DNA of 64,000 bases from Pseudomonadota bacterium (lineage in GTDB: Bacteria > Pseudomonadota > Gammaproteobacteria > Burkholderiales > Casimicrobiaceae). A program made the translations under genes and the position numbers. The stretch's first letter is position 1, and each line of letters starts with the position of its first letter. The stretch spans positions 32,131-96,130 of the forward strand of contig WQUA01000004.1 of assembly GCA_009786025.1 (NCBI GenBank). Reading direction: 5' to 3'. The notes under the pieces were generated by a model, which did not search any database, was not told where the DNA came from, and saw only the letters and a list, made by a program, of their open reading frames with translations. Below, in pieces: positions 17,549 to 28,086 of this stretch.

Positions 17549-19876
17549 TTAGAACACAGAACCGAGCTGGAACTGAAAGCGCTGAATCCGGTCATCAGAT
17601 TTGGCGGCAATCGGATAGCCATAACTGATTTTAATCGGCCCGACTGGGGAATTCCAGGCAATACCCACGCCGGTCGAATAATGAAACGCTTCATTGTCCG
17701 ACTGTTTGCCATCCTGATAAATCTGGCCGATGTCGAAAAACACACTGCCGCGCACCGACTTATCGCCTTCAATCATCGGGAAGAAAACCTCCGCATTACC
17801 GACAACCTTGCGCTTGCCGCCCAACGCGTTGTTGTCCTTATCGCGTGGCCCCAGCGATGACCCTTCAAATCCGCGCACCGAACCGACGCCACCGGCGTAG
17901 AACGCCTTGAAGAACGGCAGCGGCTTGTCGCTATAACCCTGGCCGTAACCCACTTCGCCGCGCAACATCAGCACCAGCGGATCGTAAATCGGCCAGAACC
18001 ACTGGTGAATGTATTGCGCTTTCCAGTAAGCCAGGTCGCCCGGCGGCACCGCTACTTCGGTATAAATGCTTTGCAGGCGGCCACGCGACGGGAACATGAT
18101 GTCGTCGCGGGTGTCGCGTGTCCAACCGGACGACAGCATAACGTTGTTGGTCGTAGTGCCGAACCTGTTAACGAAATCAATATAAGACTGCGAACTTTTA
18201 TCGCTATCGACTTCAAGCTTAGTGTTTTCATAACGAAGTCCGAAGTTGATGGTGTCGGTTTCGGTAATCGGTATGCCGAAACCGATCGCAGCGCCGACGG
18301 TATCGGATTTGTAGTACGACACCGCCAAGTCAGTCGTGTCGATGCGCGTTTTATACAGTTCGATCGTGCGCGCAATGCCGTCAACTGTCCAGTACGGGTC
18401 AGTGAAATACGCCGAATAATTTTGGCTACTGGTACTGGTATTGGCGCCAATCGTCAATGAGTTTCCCGAACCGAACACGTTTTGCTGCGAGATCGACGCC
18501 TGCAACGCGATCTTGTCCGAGCTCGAATAGCCGATACCGACCAGGAATTGCCCGGTATTGCGCTCGACCACGGCGATGTTGACATCGACCTGATCGGGCG
18601 CGCCCGGCACCGGTGGCGTTTCGATATTCACATCGTCGAAATAGCCCAGCCGGCGAATTCTGACTTTGGAACGCTCGATCCGCGTCCCGTCGTACCAGGC
18701 GCCTTCCATTTGTCGAACTTCCCGGCGAATCACTTCATCGCGGGTTTTGACGTTGCCGCTGATATTGATCTTGCGCACATACACCCGCCGCCCCGGGTCG
18801 ATGAAGAAAGTAAACGCTACCGTTCCATCCTCTTTATGAATTTCCGGTACCGCGTTAACGTTGGCAAAGGCGTAGCCCTCGGCGCCCAAGCGTTCGCTGA
18901 TGTCTTTCGAGGTTGTTTGCAGTTTGGCGCGCGAATAAACGCTGCCGGCTTTGATCCGGATCAGCTTGCGTATTTCGCTCTCATCGACCGCCAGATCGCC
19001 GGCGAGGCTGACGCTGGAAACTTTATAGCGCTGCCCTTCGCTGACGGTAATCGTAATGTCAATAGCGGCCTTGTCCGGCGAGATCGAAACTTGCGTCGCC
19101 TCGACGGCAAATTCGAGAAAACCCTGATCCTGATAAAAACTGCGCAACGATTCCAGATCGGCCTGCAATTTTTGTTTTGAATACTGGTCGTTTTTGGTGT
19201 ACCAGGTAAACCAGCCCGGCGTCCGCAACTTCATTTGCTTGATCAGCGTTTTCTCGGGAAACGCCTCGTTGCCGACGATATGAATACGAGCGATTTTCGA
19301 CGGGCCGCCTTCGTCGATCGTGAAACTGATCGCCACCCGGTTGCGCTCCTGCGGCGTCATCGTCATTTCGATATCGGCATTGTAGAGGCCGCGCGACACG
19401 TACTGCCGCTTCAATTCCTGTGTCGCTTTTTCCAGCACCGAACGATCGAAGATACGCCCCTCGGACAAGCCAACATCTTTCATCGCATTGCGCAATACGT
19501 CGGTATCAAATTCCTTGTTCCCCGCAAACGACAGCGCGCTGATCGTCGGCCGCTCATCAACCACCACCACCAACACATCACCCTGCGCGTCGATCTGCAC
19601 GTCGCGGAAAAAGCCGGTTGCGTAAAGCGCCTTAACCGCTTCCGAGACTTTTTCCTCACTGACCTCATCGCCGACTTTGATCGGCAAATAGTTGAAAACC
19701 GTTCCCGCTTCGGTACGTTGTACACCCTCCACGCGAATGTCGCGCACTACGAACGGCTCAAAAGCCATCGCCGCCTGCGCGAAAAGCAGTGCCGCAAAAG
19801 ACAGCGCTCCCGCCCACAAGCAGCGAGGGTTCAGCGTTTTCTTCCGGCGGCGGTTAAAACTGTCGAGAGATGTCAT
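17549..19876 (-). CDS. bamA: BamA, outer membrane protein assembly factor
   Basis: Central subunit of the BAM complex, folding beta-barrels into the outer membrane. It has 775 residues: signal peptide ending near AAMAFEPF, five POTRA domains up to about residue 420, then the barrel. The lid-loop motif VRGFEGSSLG and the C-terminal signature ending in phenylalanine (QFQLGSVF) are present. The ATG at 19876 overlaps the 3' end of rseP by 23 bases, which suggests coupling. Full length, no lesions seen. Confidence 0.97.
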   Translation of the reverse strand: MTSLDSFNRRRKKTLNPRCLWAGALSFAALLFAQAAMAFEPFVVRDIRVEGVQRTEAGTVFNYLPIKVGDEVSEEKVSEAVKALYATGFFRDVQIDAQGDVLVVVVDERPTISALSFAGNKEFDTDVLRNAMKDVGLSEGRIFDRSVLEKATQELKRQYVSRGLYNADIEMTMTPQERNRVAISFTIDEGGPSKIARIHIVGNEAFPEKTLIKQMKLRTPGWFTWYTKNDQYSKQKLQADLESLRSFYQDQGFLEFAVEATQVSISPDKAAIDITITVSEGQRYKVSSVSLAGDLAVDESEIRKLIRIKAGSVYSRAKLQTTSKDISERLGAEGYAFANVNAVPEIHKEDGTVAFTFFIDPGRRVYVRKINISGNVKTRDEVIRREVRQMEGAWYDGTRIERSKVRIRRLGYFDDVNIETPPVPGAPDQVDVNIAVVERNTGQFLVGIGYSSSDKIALQASISQQNVFGSGNSLTIGANTSTSSQNYSAYFTDPYWTVDGIARTIELYKTRIDTTDLAVSYYKSDTVGAAIGFGIPITETDTINFGLRYENTKLEVDSDKSSQSYIDFVNRFGTTTNNVMLSSGWTRDTRDDIMFPSRGRLQSIYTEVAVPPGDLAYWKAQYIHQWFWPIYDPLVLMLRGEVGYGQGYSDKPLPFFKAFYAGGVGSVRGFEGSSLGPRDKDNNALGGKRKVVGNAEVFFPMIEGDKSVRGSVFFDIGQIYQDGKQSDNEAFHYSTGVGIAWNSPVGPIKISYGYPIAAKSDDRIQRFQFQLGSVF

Positions 19877-21209
19877 TCCATAGCGCCAATACGATTAAGG
19901 TAACAATCAAGGCCAATCCGATACGCTGTCCGATTTCCATAACCCGCTCGGGCAAAGACCGACCTCGTATGATCTCCGCGAGATAATACAGCAAATGGCC
20001 GCCGTCCAATAGCGGCACCGGCAACAGATTAAGGACGCCCAGCCCGATGCTGATCAGCGCCAGATAGGTCATGAACTGCTGAAACCCCGCCTGAATAGCC
20101 TGCCCTGCGTAATCGGCGATGGTCAGCGGCCCCGAAAGATTCTTGAGCGAAGCGCTGCCGACGATCATCCGGCCGATCATTTTGAAGCTCAACACCGTCA
20201 AATCCCATGTCCGCGCAGTGCCCATTGCCAGCGCGTCGATCGCGCCATAGCGTACCGTGACCCGATAGCGCCCACTCGCTTCGGGGTCGCCGGCAATGGT
20301 GACGCCGATGCGCGCCACCGCCTTGCCGCGCCCGTCTGTTTCTTGACGCGGCGTCACCGACAGCATCAGAACCGCGCCATCGCGGACGACCGTCAGTTCT
20401 ACCGTCGCCCCCGCTGATTGATCAATACGCGCCGTCATTGCCGCAGGCGAATCGAGCGCCACGCCGTCGATCGCCTGGATGCGATCGCCCGCCCGCAGCC
20501 CGGCGGCAGCAGCCGGTGAATCGGCAAATACGTTCGCAATCAGCGGTGCTCCCAAATAGGGATGCAAACCGAGTCGCCCCAACGGATCGCCTTCACCGTC
20601 GCCTGCCGCCATCGCTGCCAGCGCCAGCGATGCCTTGAAAGAGCCGCCCTCGCGTTCAATCGTCAACACCGCCGCTGACGCCGTATCGGCGTTCAGTACC
20701 GCCTGATGGACATCCTGCCAGACTGCCACCGGTTGACCATCAACCGCTACAATGCGATCCAGCGACTGTAAACCAGCTTCCGCTGCTGCTGTTCCTGCCA
20801 CTGGTTGTGACAGCACCGGCTGATACCCAGGCACGCCCGCCATGTACATCACTGCCAGCAGCAGCACCGCCAGCAGCAAGTTCGCCAGCGGTCCGGCCGC
20901 AACGATGGCGATCCGCTTCCAGACCTTTTGATTGATAAACTCCCGCGGCAAATCGTTTTCGGAAATCGGCGCTTCGTCGTCGCGCCGATCGCGCACATCG
21001 AGCATTCGTACATACCCTCCGAGCGGCACTGCCGACAACGCCCACTCGGTCTGATCGCGTCCGAATCGACGCGAAAACAATACCGGTCCAAAACCAAATG
21101 AAAAACGCAACACTTTAACGCCGCACCACCGCGCCACGCAGTAATGCCCCAGCTCATGAAGCGTTACCAGAATACCGATAGTAATCAGAAAACCGAGCAG
21201 GCTGTACAT
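19854..21209 (-). CDS. rseP: RseP, site-2 zinc metalloprotease
   Basis: Inner-membrane intramembrane protease that in E. coli cuts RseA to release sigma E. The start at 21209 overlaps the dxr stop (TAATG), giving 451 residues. Zinc motif HELGH is near residue 19 in the first membrane helix, and LDGGHL with the third ligand is in the C-terminal membrane region. Two PDZ domains lie between, with repeated AGLxxxDRIxxxDG segments. It is placed between dxr and bamA, a typical envelope-stress arrangement. Confidence 0.96.
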   Translation of the reverse strand: MYSLLGFLITIGILVTLHELGHYCVARWCGVKVLRFSFGFGPVLFSRRFGRDQTEWALSAVPLGGYVRMLDVRDRRDDEAPISENDLPREFINQKVWKRIAIVAAGPLANLLLAVLLLAVMYMAGVPGYQPVLSQPVAGTAAAEAGLQSLDRIVAVDGQPVAVWQDVHQAVLNADTASAAVLTIEREGGSFKASLALAAMAAGDGEGDPLGRLGLHPYLGAPLIANVFADSPAAAAGLRAGDRIQAIDGVALDSPAAMTARIDQSAGATVELTVVRDGAVLMLSVTPRQETDGRGKAVARIGVTIAGDPEASGRYRVTVRYGAIDALAMGTARTWDLTVLSFKMIGRMIVGSASLKNLSGPLTIADYAGQAIQAGFQQFMTYLALISIGLGVLNLLPVPLLDGGHLLYYLAEIIRGRSLPERVMEIGQRIGLALIVTLIVLALWNDISRQF

Positions 21210-22423
21210 TACGCGCCCCGCCGGGAAGAGCATATGGCGATGTGTCGATCCGCCACGCGCCGCGCCGCCGCGTCGAAGCCGATCGCCTCCCTGACGGTTG
21301 TCGGCGCTGCTGTTGTTGGCGCTTCCGACAATACGGCGTCGCAAACGGCTGCAATATCGGGAAAACCGATCCGCCGATTCAAAAACGCTTCGACCGCGAC
21401 TTCATTCGCCGCGTTCAGGATCAATGCTGCGCTGCCGCCGGCGTTCAATGCTTGATATGCCAGCGCCAGGCAGGGAAAGCGCCCGCGTTCCGGCGCAGTG
21501 AACGTCAACGTCCGCGCAACGGCGAAGTCGAGTGCAGCTACGCCAGCGTCGATCCGTTCGGGAAACGCCAGCGCCTGCGCAATAGGCGTACGCATATCAG
21601 GCGAACCAAGTTGCGCCAGCGTCGAGCCGTCGAGGTATTCGACAAACGAATGAATGATGCTTTGCGGATGAATCGCGACCTCAATCGCCTCTGCCGGCAT
21701 TCCGAACAACCAATGCGCTTCGATCACTTCCAGCCCTTTGTTCATCATCGTCGCCGAATCGACCGAAATTTTGCGCCCCATCTTCCACACCGGATGTGCG
21801 CACGCCTGTTCCGGCGTCACGTCGCGCAGCGCTGCAAGCGGCATCTCGCGGAAAGGGCCACCCGACGCCGTCAAAATGATTTTACGTATGCCTGGCGCCC
21901 GCGTTCCGCACTGTTGTGCTACACCCGGCAAGCATTGAAAAATCGCGTTGTGCTCGCTGTCAATCGGCAACACCGTGGCGCCGCCGACGCGCACCTCCTC
22001 CATAAACAGCGCCCCACCCATTACCAGCGCTTCCTTGTTCGCCAGCAACACGCGCTTGCCAGCGCGCGCCGCTGCAAGCGTCGGCAGCAATCCCGCCGCG
22101 CCGGTAATCGCCGCCAGCACGGTATCGACTTCCGGCAATGCCGCCACCGCCTGCACGCCCCCGGCGCCGGACAATACTTCACTTGAGATGCCGTCTTCGC
22201 GCAAATTCTCGCGCAGCGCCTGCGCCGCCGTTTCGTCGAGCAGCGCGGCGTAGCGCGGCCGGTAACGACGGCATAGCTCGCGCAACGCCGCGCTGTTTTT
22301 ATGCGCCGCCAGCGCCGTTACTTCAAAACGATCGGGGTGGCGCGCGACTACGTCGAGCGTCGATGCGCCGATGGAACCAGTCGCGCCGAGCAGGGTCAAA
22401 CGCCTGAGAGGTAAATCGCTCAC
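21209..22423 (-). CDS. dxr: Dxr (IspC), DXP reductoisomerase
   Basis: Converts 1-deoxy-D-xylulose 5-phosphate to MEP with NADPH, the committed step of the MEP isoprenoid pathway. It has 404 residues. NADPH site [12 protein letters not shown] is at the N-terminus, with LLANKEALV, the metal/substrate site [11 protein letters not shown], and ILTASGGPF all visible. It overlaps cdsA by 4 bases and rseP by 1. The isoprenoid output serves the UppS and UbiA proteins also in this window. Confidence 0.97.
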   Translation of the reverse strand: MSDLPLRRLTLLGATGSIGASTLDVVARHPDRFEVTALAAHKNSAALRELCRRYRPRYAALLDETAAQALRENLREDGISSEVLSGAGGVQAVAALPEVDTVLAAITGAAGLLPTLAAARAGKRVLLANKEALVMGGALFMEEVRVGGATVLPIDSEHNAIFQCLPGVAQQCGTRAPGIRKIILTASGGPFREMPLAALRDVTPEQACAHPVWKMGRKISVDSATMMNKGLEVIEAHWLFGMPAEAIEVAIHPQSIIHSFVEYLDGSTLAQLGSPDMRTPIAQALAFPERIDAGVAALDFAVARTLTFTAPERGRFPCLALAYQALNAGGSAALILNAANEVAVEAFLNRRIGFPDIAAVCDAVLSEAPTTAAPTTVREAIGFDAAARRVADRHIAICSSRRGA

Positions 22424-23319
22424 ACCAAAAAGCTCGTCATCAGCGCCGCTACTGGCACCGTCGTCAACAAACTGTCGATCCGGTCAAGTATGCCACCGTG
22501 CCCCGGCAGCAATGCGCCGCTGTCTTTGCGATCCGCCATACGTTTGATCAGCGACTCGAACAAATCGCCGAACACCGACAGCAGCGCCAGTATCCAGGCC
22601 AGCGCCAGCCAAATCAACCACTGCGCAATCACCGGCAGTGTCCACAACGCCAGCGCCTCCGGCAACATGAACGGCGCCACTGCCAGCGCATACACCGTCA
22701 CCGCCAGCAAAGCGCCGAACGCGCCTTCCCAGGTTTTGCCGGGGCTTGTCTTCGGCGCCAGCTTGTGTTTACCGAACGCGCGCCCGGCGAAATACGCTGC
22801 GCTGTCGGCCAGCCATACCAACACCAGCACCGCCAACAGCAGCCAGGGTGACACCGACCGTAACTGCGCCATCGCCAGCCAACTGCAAAACAGCAACCAG
22901 CCTCCAACCGCCGCAAAACCAACGCAAGTCAAACGGCCGCCATTCAAACGATCTTTTTCAAAGCGGACAATCCACCAGGGCAGCACTGTCAGCGCCAGCA
23001 GCGCCAGCAGCGCGTAACACGCCACCAGCAAACCCATCTGCTCCACTTCGCCATGCCTCCCGAAATAGTAGAAAAATGAAGCAGTTGCCGCAACCAATCC
23101 CAGCGGCAGCAGCCAGCGGTAGTGCGGCGACGCCGGCGCGCCGTAACGCGCGAAACCGTCGCTGCCCAGCAGCCGTCCCAATTCATAACCAGCAGGCAGC
23201 AGCACCAGCAGCAGCGCCAACAACCAGGCATTCAGCGATAAGAAAAACAGCGCCAACAGAAAAATCACCAGCAAAACTGCGCCGGTCATTACTCGCTGTA
23301 CCAACGGCGATACGTTCAT
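22420..23319 (-). CDS. cdsA: CdsA, phosphatidate cytidylyltransferase
   Basis: Multi-span inner-membrane enzyme making CDP-diacylglycerol from phosphatidate and CTP, the entry to all phospholipids. It has 299 residues, with about eight membrane helices. The family signature near the C-terminus reads [26 protein letters not shown], and [14 protein letters not shown] is the substrate-binding segment. It overlaps uppS upstream and dxr downstream by 4 bases each. Confidence 0.96.
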   Translation of the reverse strand: MNVSPLVQRVMTGAVLLVIFLLALFFLSLNAWLLALLLVLLPAGYELGRLLGSDGFARYGAPASPHYRWLLPLGLVAATASFFYYFGRHGEVEQMGLLVACYALLALLALTVLPWWIVRFEKDRLNGGRLTCVGFAAVGGWLLFCSWLAMAQLRSVSPWLLLAVLVLVWLADSAAYFAGRAFGKHKLAPKTSPGKTWEGAFGALLAVTVYALAVAPFMLPEALALWTLPVIAQWLIWLALAWILALLSVFGDLFESLIKRMADRKDSGALLPGHGGILDRIDSLLTTVPVAALMTSFLV

Positions 23320-24119
23320 AAGGCGCCGCTTTCCGATTTCACCGCCGACCCACCTTGGTCTGGCCGTATTGTCAGCAACTGTTCACTGGTACGCCCGAAG
23401 CGGCGTTCGCGCTGCTGATACGATGCAATCGCCGCATCGAGCGCCTGCGCGTCAAAGTCCGGCCACAACGTATCGGTGAAATAAAATTCGGTATAGGCCA
23501 TTTGCCACAGCAGAAAATTGGAAACCCGTTTTTCACCGCCGGTACGGATAAAAAGATCAGGCTCCGGCGCATACGCCATCGACAAATACGGCTCGATCTC
23601 CTCCGGCAATATCGGCACTGAAACGTCGAGCGCCCTGGGGTGCTCTCGAAAGTAAGCACACGCCGCCTGCACGATGTCCCAGCGCCCGCCGTAGCTGGCG
23701 GCAATCGTCAACGTCAGCCGTGTGTTGTTTTCGGTCAGCGCTTCGCCTGTGGCCACCAGCTCGCCAATGCGAACGCCAAACCCGCTCAAGTCGCCGATCA
23801 CTTTAAGACGAATCTGGTTCTTGTGCAATTGTTCGATCTCCTGCTCAAGCGCATTGAGAAACATTCCCTTGAGCAGCGACACTTCTTCGACCGGCCGCCG
23901 CCAGTTCTCGCTCGAAAAAGCGAACAGTGTCAAATATTCGACGCCACGCTCTATCGACGCCCGCACCAGCTTGCGCACAGTCTCGACGCCGCGCTTGTGT
24001 CCCGCCACCCGCGGTAAAAAACGCTGCTTCGCCCAGCGGCCATTGCCATCCATGATGATCGCGATGTGGCGCGGCACCAGCGGCGCATCGGGAACAGAAC
24101 GGGTTGAGGAAGCGAACAT
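23316..24119 (-). CDS. uppS: UppS, undecaprenyl diphosphate synthase
   Basis: Cis-prenyltransferase making the C55 lipid carrier for peptidoglycan and surface polysaccharides. It has 267 residues. HIAIIMDGNGRWAKQR with the catalytic aspartate is near residue 24, then GHKRGVETVR, FAFSSENWRRP, and DLFIRTGGEKRVSNFLLWQ at the C-terminal side. Slightly long because of a serine/acidic tail. Genes downstream are tightly overlapped; a repeat-bearing 180-base spacer lies upstream before frr. Confidence 0.97.
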   Translation of the reverse strand: MFASSTRSVPDAPLVPRHIAIIMDGNGRWAKQRFLPRVAGHKRGVETVRKLVRASIERGVEYLTLFAFSSENWRRPVEEVSLLKGMFLNALEQEIEQLHKNQIRLKVIGDLSGFGVRIGELVATGEALTENNTRLTLTIAASYGGRWDIVQAACAYFREHPRALDVSVPILPEEIEPYLSMAYAPEPDLFIRTGGEKRVSNFLLWQMAYTEFYFTDTLWPDFDAQALDAAIASYQQRERRFGRTSEQLLTIRPDQGGSAVKSESGAL

Positions 24120-24144
24120 GAGGCAGAGATCAGAAATCAGGGGT

Positions 24145-24275
24145 CAGGAAACCATTTCACGCGGAGACGCGAAAGAACGAAAAGCCTCTCCCCTCGTGGG
24201 AAAAGAAGCGTTTGACTTCCGGTTCCTGACACATCCACTCACTTAACTTTCTTTGCGCTCTTTGCGGTTAATCTG
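24145..24275. repeat. Dispersed repeat copy (uppS-frr spacer)
   Basis: Starts with TTTCACGCGGAGACGCGAAAG and CCTCTCCCCTCGTGGGAAA. It ends with an inverted core, CTTTCTTTGCGCTCTTTGCG followed by GTTAA at about 24246-24270. No gene is seen here. Confidence 0.65.
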
Positions 24276-24300
24276 CTTTTTTAACCCTTGATGATTCGCT

Positions 24301-24858
24301 TCAAATCGTCATCAACTCCGCTTCTTTAGCGGTGATCAGTTTGTCGATTTCGGCGATGAACTTGTCGGTGATTTTCTGAATTTCATCTTGCGCCCGACGC
24401 TCTTCGTCTTCGGCGACCTCATGATCCTTGAGCAGTTTCTTCAAATGTTCATTAGCGTCACGGCGCACATTACGCACCGCCACCTTGGCGTTCTCGCCTT
24501 CGTGCCGCACCATTTTCGCCAACTCCCGGCGGCGCTCTTCGGTCAGCGGCGGCAACGGCAAACGAATCACGTCGCCTTGCGTATTCGGATTGATGCCGAG
24601 ATCGGAATCGCGCAGCGCCCGCTCGACAATCGGCACCATTTTCTTTTCCCAGGGCTGTACCGCAATTGTCCGCGCATCGGCCAGCGTGATGTTCGCCACC
24701 TGATTGATCGGGGTTTGCGTACCGTAATAATCGACATGAATGTGATCGACGATCCCCGTATGGGCGCGTCCCGTCCGCACTTTGCCGAGTTCGTCGGTCA
24801 GTGTTTCAATCGTCCGCCCCATTTTGTGCTCGGCGGTTTTCTTGATCTCCGGAATCAT
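24301..24858 (-). CDS. frr: Frr, ribosome recycling factor
   Basis: With EF-G it splits post-termination ribosomes. The start at 24858 ([14 protein letters not shown]) has AGGAGAG 5 bases upstream, giving the normal 185 residues; longer in-frame extensions lack support. Seen: [22 protein letters not shown], the [15 protein letters not shown] hinge segment, and a charged C-terminal helix. It lies 41 bases after pyrH. Confidence 0.97.
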   Translation of the reverse strand: MIPEIKKTAEHKMGRTIETLTDELGKVRTGRAHTGIVDHIHVDYYGTQTPINQVANITLADARTIAVQPWEKKMVPIVERALRDSDLGINPNTQGDVIRLPLPPLTEERRRELAKMVRHEGENAKVAVRNVRRDANEHLKKLLKDHEVAEDEERRAQDEIQKITDKFIAEIDKLITAKEAELMTI

Positions 24859-24899
24859 GGTTCTCTCCTGTTTGCAACTGTTGATTTTTACTGCCCTTC

Positions 24900-25649
24900 T
24901 CAGCAATGCACCAGCGTTCCCTCATCCTCGCCCATCACAACACGCTTCAATGCGCCCGGCTTGGTGATCGAAAACACGTTTACCCGCATTTCCTGATCGC
25001 GGCACAACGCTAACGCGGTCGCGTCCATCACTTTCAAATTTTTGGTGATCGCCTCATCAAATGTCAACGATTGATAGCGTGTCGCCATTGGGTCCTTGAA
25101 TGGATCGGCGGTGTAAACGCCATCAACTTTGGTCGCTTTCAGCACGATATCGACGCCGACTTCGCGCCCGCGCAACGCCGCTGCGGTATCCGTAGTAAAA
25201 AATGGATTACCCGTTCCTGCCGCGAAAATTACGACTTTGTTTTCTTCGAGATAGCGCAGCGCTTTACCGCGAATGTACATCTCGGCTACTTGGTCGATAC
25301 GCAGCGCCGACTGTACGCGCGACACGATGCCGGCACGGCGCAGCGCATCCTGCAACGCCAGAGCGTTCATCAGCGTCGCCAGCATCCCCATGTAGTCAGC
25401 GGTCGCCCGATCCATCCCGGCAGCGCCCGGCGCCACACCGCGAAAGATGTTGCCGCCGCCAATCACGATTGCCGTCTGCACGCCCATGCGAACGACTTCG
25501 GCGATTTCCTCGACGATCCGGTCGATCACCTTGCGGTTGATTCCGAACGGATCGTCTCCCATCAAAGCTTCCCCTGACAGTTTCAGCAAGATGCGCCGAT
25601 AGTGAGCGCCGGAAGCCGGTGTTGGCGAAACGGGAGACGGTGTGTTCAT
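24900..25649 (-). CDS. pyrH: PyrH, UMP kinase
   Basis: Hexameric amino-acid-kinase-fold enzyme phosphorylating UMP to UDP; usually activated by GTP and inhibited by UTP. It has 249 residues: a short Ser/Pro-rich leader, then [26 protein letters not shown], and [17 protein letters not shown]. The segment [19 protein letters not shown] is also typical. It sits between tsf and frr as in most proteobacteria. Confidence 0.97.
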   Translation of the reverse strand: MNTPSPVSPTPASGAHYRRILLKLSGEALMGDDPFGINRKVIDRIVEEIAEVVRMGVQTAIVIGGGNIFRGVAPGAAGMDRATADYMGMLATLMNALALQDALRRAGIVSRVQSALRIDQVAEMYIRGKALRYLEENKVVIFAAGTGNPFFTTDTAAALRGREVGVDIVLKATKVDGVYTADPFKDPMATRYQSLTFDEAITKNLKVMDATALALCRDQEMRVNVFSITKPGALKRVVMGEDEGTLVHC

Positions 25650-25724
25650 GATGTCCTGGATTGTCGAATGTCGATCTTAAAAAACAACGTCTGAGGAAAC
25701 GGTCGCAGCCTGGTACATCTTTAG

Positions 25725-25756
25725 CTCCCTTCACTCTGCTGCCAGAGTGAAGGGAG
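25725..25756 (-). terminator. Strong hairpin between tsf and pyrH
   Basis: CTCCCTTCACTCTG and its exact complement form a 14-base-pair stem around CTGC, starting about 16 bases beyond the tsf stop. No T tract follows, so it may be an attenuator or an RNA-stability/processing element rather than a full stop. Confidence 0.5.
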
Positions 25757-25772
25757 TCATTCATTGAAGCGC

Positions 25773-26672
25773 TCAGCCCTTCGTCATCGCCGCCACTTCG
25801 GCCGCGAAATCATCTTTCTTCTTCTCGATGCCTTCACCGACCACGAGAAGATCAAACGCCTTGACGCCAGCCTTTTTGCCCTTCAGATACTGCTCGACCG
25901 TCTCGTCAGGATTCTTGACGAATGGTTGGCCCAGCAAGGTCACTTCAGCGAGGTATTTGGTAACGCGTCCTTCGACCATCTTGGCGACGATCTCAGCAGG
26001 TTTGCCGCTTTCCGCCGCCTGCGCCGTGTAGATTTCGCGCTCCTTGTTCACCAGTTCAGCAGGCACTTGCTCTTTCGCAATGCACAGCGGCCGCGTTCCC
26101 GCCACCGACGCCGCCACATGCAGCGCGATGTCTTTGCCCGTGGTTTCATCGCCGTCGATCTCGATGGTGACACCGATACGGCCACCGCCGTGCAGGTATT
26201 GCACCAGCCGATGCGTCGTTGCCCGGCGCGCGAAGCGACGCACCGACAGATTTTCACCTATCTTCTGTACTAGCGCCTGCCGCACCGTCTCCACCGTCCC
26301 CTCGTGCTCGCCGCTCTTGCACGGCAGCGCCGACAGCGCCTCGACATCCGCTGGGTTCCTGGTTGCCGCCAGCTCCGCCAAATCTTTGGCGAACTTGAGA
26401 AAATCTTCGTTGCGCGCGACAAAATCGGTTTCGCAGTTAACTTCGACCAGCGCCGCCGTTTTGCCGTCGGCCGCCACAAAACCGCCGACCGTGCCCTCTG
26501 CCGCGATCCGACTCGCCGCTTTGTTCGCCTTGGCGCCGGATTTGATTCGCAGCAGTTCTTCTGCTTTCTCGATGTCGCCCTGGGTTTCCAGTAGCGCCTT
26601 CTTGCATTCCATCATGCCCAGTCCGGTACGCTGGCGCAGTTCCATCACAACACTCGCGGAGATTTCCGCCAT
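25773..26672 (-). CDS. tsf: Tsf, elongation factor Ts
   Basis: Nucleotide-exchange factor regenerating EF-Tu-GTP. I use the ATG at 26672 ([19 protein letters not shown]) because GGAG lies 6 bases upstream; an ATG four codons earlier lacks a site. About 299 residues with the N-terminal UBA-like domain ([12 protein letters not shown]), the EF-Tu contact segment [16 protein letters not shown], and the C-terminal coiled-coil domain. It is downstream of rpsB with a hairpin between them. Confidence 0.97.
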   Translation of the reverse strand: MAEISASVVMELRQRTGLGMMECKKALLETQGDIEKAEELLRIKSGAKANKAASRIAAEGTVGGFVAADGKTAALVEVNCETDFVARNEDFLKFAKDLAELAATRNPADVEALSALPCKSGEHEGTVETVRQALVQKIGENLSVRRFARRATTHRLVQYLHGGGRIGVTIEIDGDETTGKDIALHVAASVAGTRPLCIAKEQVPAELVNKEREIYTAQAAESGKPAEIVAKMVEGRVTKYLAEVTLLGQPFVKNPDETVEQYLKGKKAGVKAFDLLVVGEGIEKKKDDFAAEVAAMTKG

Positions 26673-26697
26673 CTTTGACTCCATTTCGTTTACTGTT

Positions 26698-26726
26698 AAA
26701 AGTCCGGAGCATCACCCCGGACTTTT
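26698..26726 (-). terminator. Terminator-like hairpin between rpsB and tsf
   Basis: Minus strand: AAAAGTCCGG and CCGGACTTTT form a 10-base-pair stem around 9 bases, 50 bases after the rpsB stop. The stem ends in a short T run. Likely a partial terminator or attenuator setting the S2:EF-Ts ratio. Confidence 0.6.
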
Positions 26727-26775
26727 CGATTCATCACGCTCCGGTACGGAAAAGTTTCCGTGCCGCGCACCTTTT

Positions 26776-27564
26776 TCACTGCGGCTCTTTCGCCTCTTCC
26801 GCAGGGCTTTCAAATTCGGCTGCCGTGCCTTCTTCCTCGCTCACATCGACGAATTCATCACCCGCTTGCAGGAGGCCCGACAACGCGTCGTTCTTGCCTT
26901 CGAGCACGGCATCGGCGATGCCGCGCGCGTACAGTCGCGTCGCCCGGCTCGAATCATCATTGCCCGGAATCACGTAGTCGATGCCAAGCGGCGAATGGTT
27001 AGTGTCAACCACCGCCACCAGCGGAATGCCCAAGCGTTGCGCTTCGGTGATCGCAATCTTGTGATAGCCGACATCAATCACGAAAATCGCATCGGGCAGC
27101 ACATTCATGTCCCTGATCCCGCCCAGGCTCTGGCGGGTTTTTGCCAGTTCGCGCGTCAGCGTCAGCGCTTCGCGCTTGCTCATCTTCTCGAACGTACCGT
27201 CGGCTTCCATCTGTTCGAGGTCTCTCAGCCGCTTGACCGATTGCTTGACTGTCTTGAAATTGGTCAACATACCGCCCAGCCAGCGGTTATCGACGTAAGG
27301 CATGCCGCAGCGTGTGGCTTCTTCGCGAATGATGTCGCGCGCCTGACGTTTGGTAGCCACGAACAAAACCGAGCCCTTGTTGGCGACGAGACGACGTATG
27401 TATTGCACCGCTTCGTTGTATTTCTCGAGCGTTTTCTCAAGATTGATGATATGAATTTTATTGCGATGACCGAAAATATATTCGGCCATTTTGGGATCCC
27501 AGTAACGGGTTTGGTGCCCGAAATGCACCCCCGCTTCCAGCATTTGACGCATACTGACAGACAT
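26776..27564 (-). CDS. rpsB: RpsB, 30S ribosomal protein S2
   Basis: Small-subunit protein required for S1 docking. It has 262 residues, beginning [20 protein letters not shown]. The family segments [29 protein letters not shown], and [19 protein letters not shown] are present. The acidic C-terminal tail ([19 protein letters not shown]) is longer than in E. coli, as is usual for betaproteobacteria. GAAGGAG lies 8 bases upstream inside a possible leader fold. First gene of the long minus-strand block. Confidence 0.97.
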   Translation of the reverse strand: MSVSMRQMLEAGVHFGHQTRYWDPKMAEYIFGHRNKIHIINLEKTLEKYNEAVQYIRRLVANKGSVLFVATKRQARDIIREEATRCGMPYVDNRWLGGMLTNFKTVKQSVKRLRDLEQMEADGTFEKMSKREALTLTRELAKTRQSLGGIRDMNVLPDAIFVIDVGYHKIAITEAQRLGIPLVAVVDTNHSPLGIDYVIPGNDDSSRATRLYARGIADAVLEGKNDALSGLLQAGDEFVDVSEEEGTAAEFESPAEEAKEPQ

Positions 27565-27660
27565 TTAAAACTCCTTCAGGGTTGACCTCCATCAGCGGCG
27601 TACGGCTCTCCGGGGTCTCGTAAAACCCCTTGGCACCCTGAAGCCGCCGATGTGTGAATT
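27565..27660 (-). promoter_or_regulatory. Possible rpsB autoregulatory leader
   Basis: CTTCAGGGT (minus strand, 27643-27635) can pair over nine bases with ACCCTGAAG (27582-27574), which runs into the GAAGGAG ribosome site. The interior holds GGGG/CCCC and GCGGC/GCCGT pairing options. This resembles the S2-controlled rpsB leader known in gammaproteobacteria; folding and function are inferred. Confidence 0.45.
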
Positions 27661-27910
27661 AAGCGCCACGATTCTTTATAGATAGAACCAGCGCCGGAAA
27701 TCGCCCGCCTGACGCTAGCCGACTTATGTTGCCAGCCGCTCACGCAAGCACCGCCTGAAAAGCCGGTTTGTCATTTTAGCAGATTTGACGGGGAAATGCA
27801 GGAACGTATCGGCGGAATCTTTGAAAACCAGACAATGACATTCGGCTAACAACTCAGCAACTCAACTTTGTTATAAAAAAGATGGGGAGCTTTTTGCACG
27901 ACTTCCGGCA

Positions 27911-27943
27911 TCACGATCATCGCACTCGATATGATGATCGTGA
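27911..27943. promoter_or_regulatory. 11-bp perfect inverted repeat, unknown role
   Basis: TCACGATCATC and GATGATCGTGA are separated by 11 bases in the rpsB-ygfZ gap. No T tract, so it may be an operator or an RNA hairpin. Apart from this and the small ORF at 28087, nothing else was recognised between 27661 and 28347. Confidence 0.4.
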
Positions 27944-28086
27944 CGTATGGTGTCACGACAAAAGCAACTCTCGTCGCCCACGACAACGTCTTCCGTCTTA
28001 TCCCCGGCAGTTCTCGCCGTTGAAGACTGGATAGTGCGCTAGAATACAAAATCACCTTCAAGCTGTATCGCCTGAGAAACCGGATC

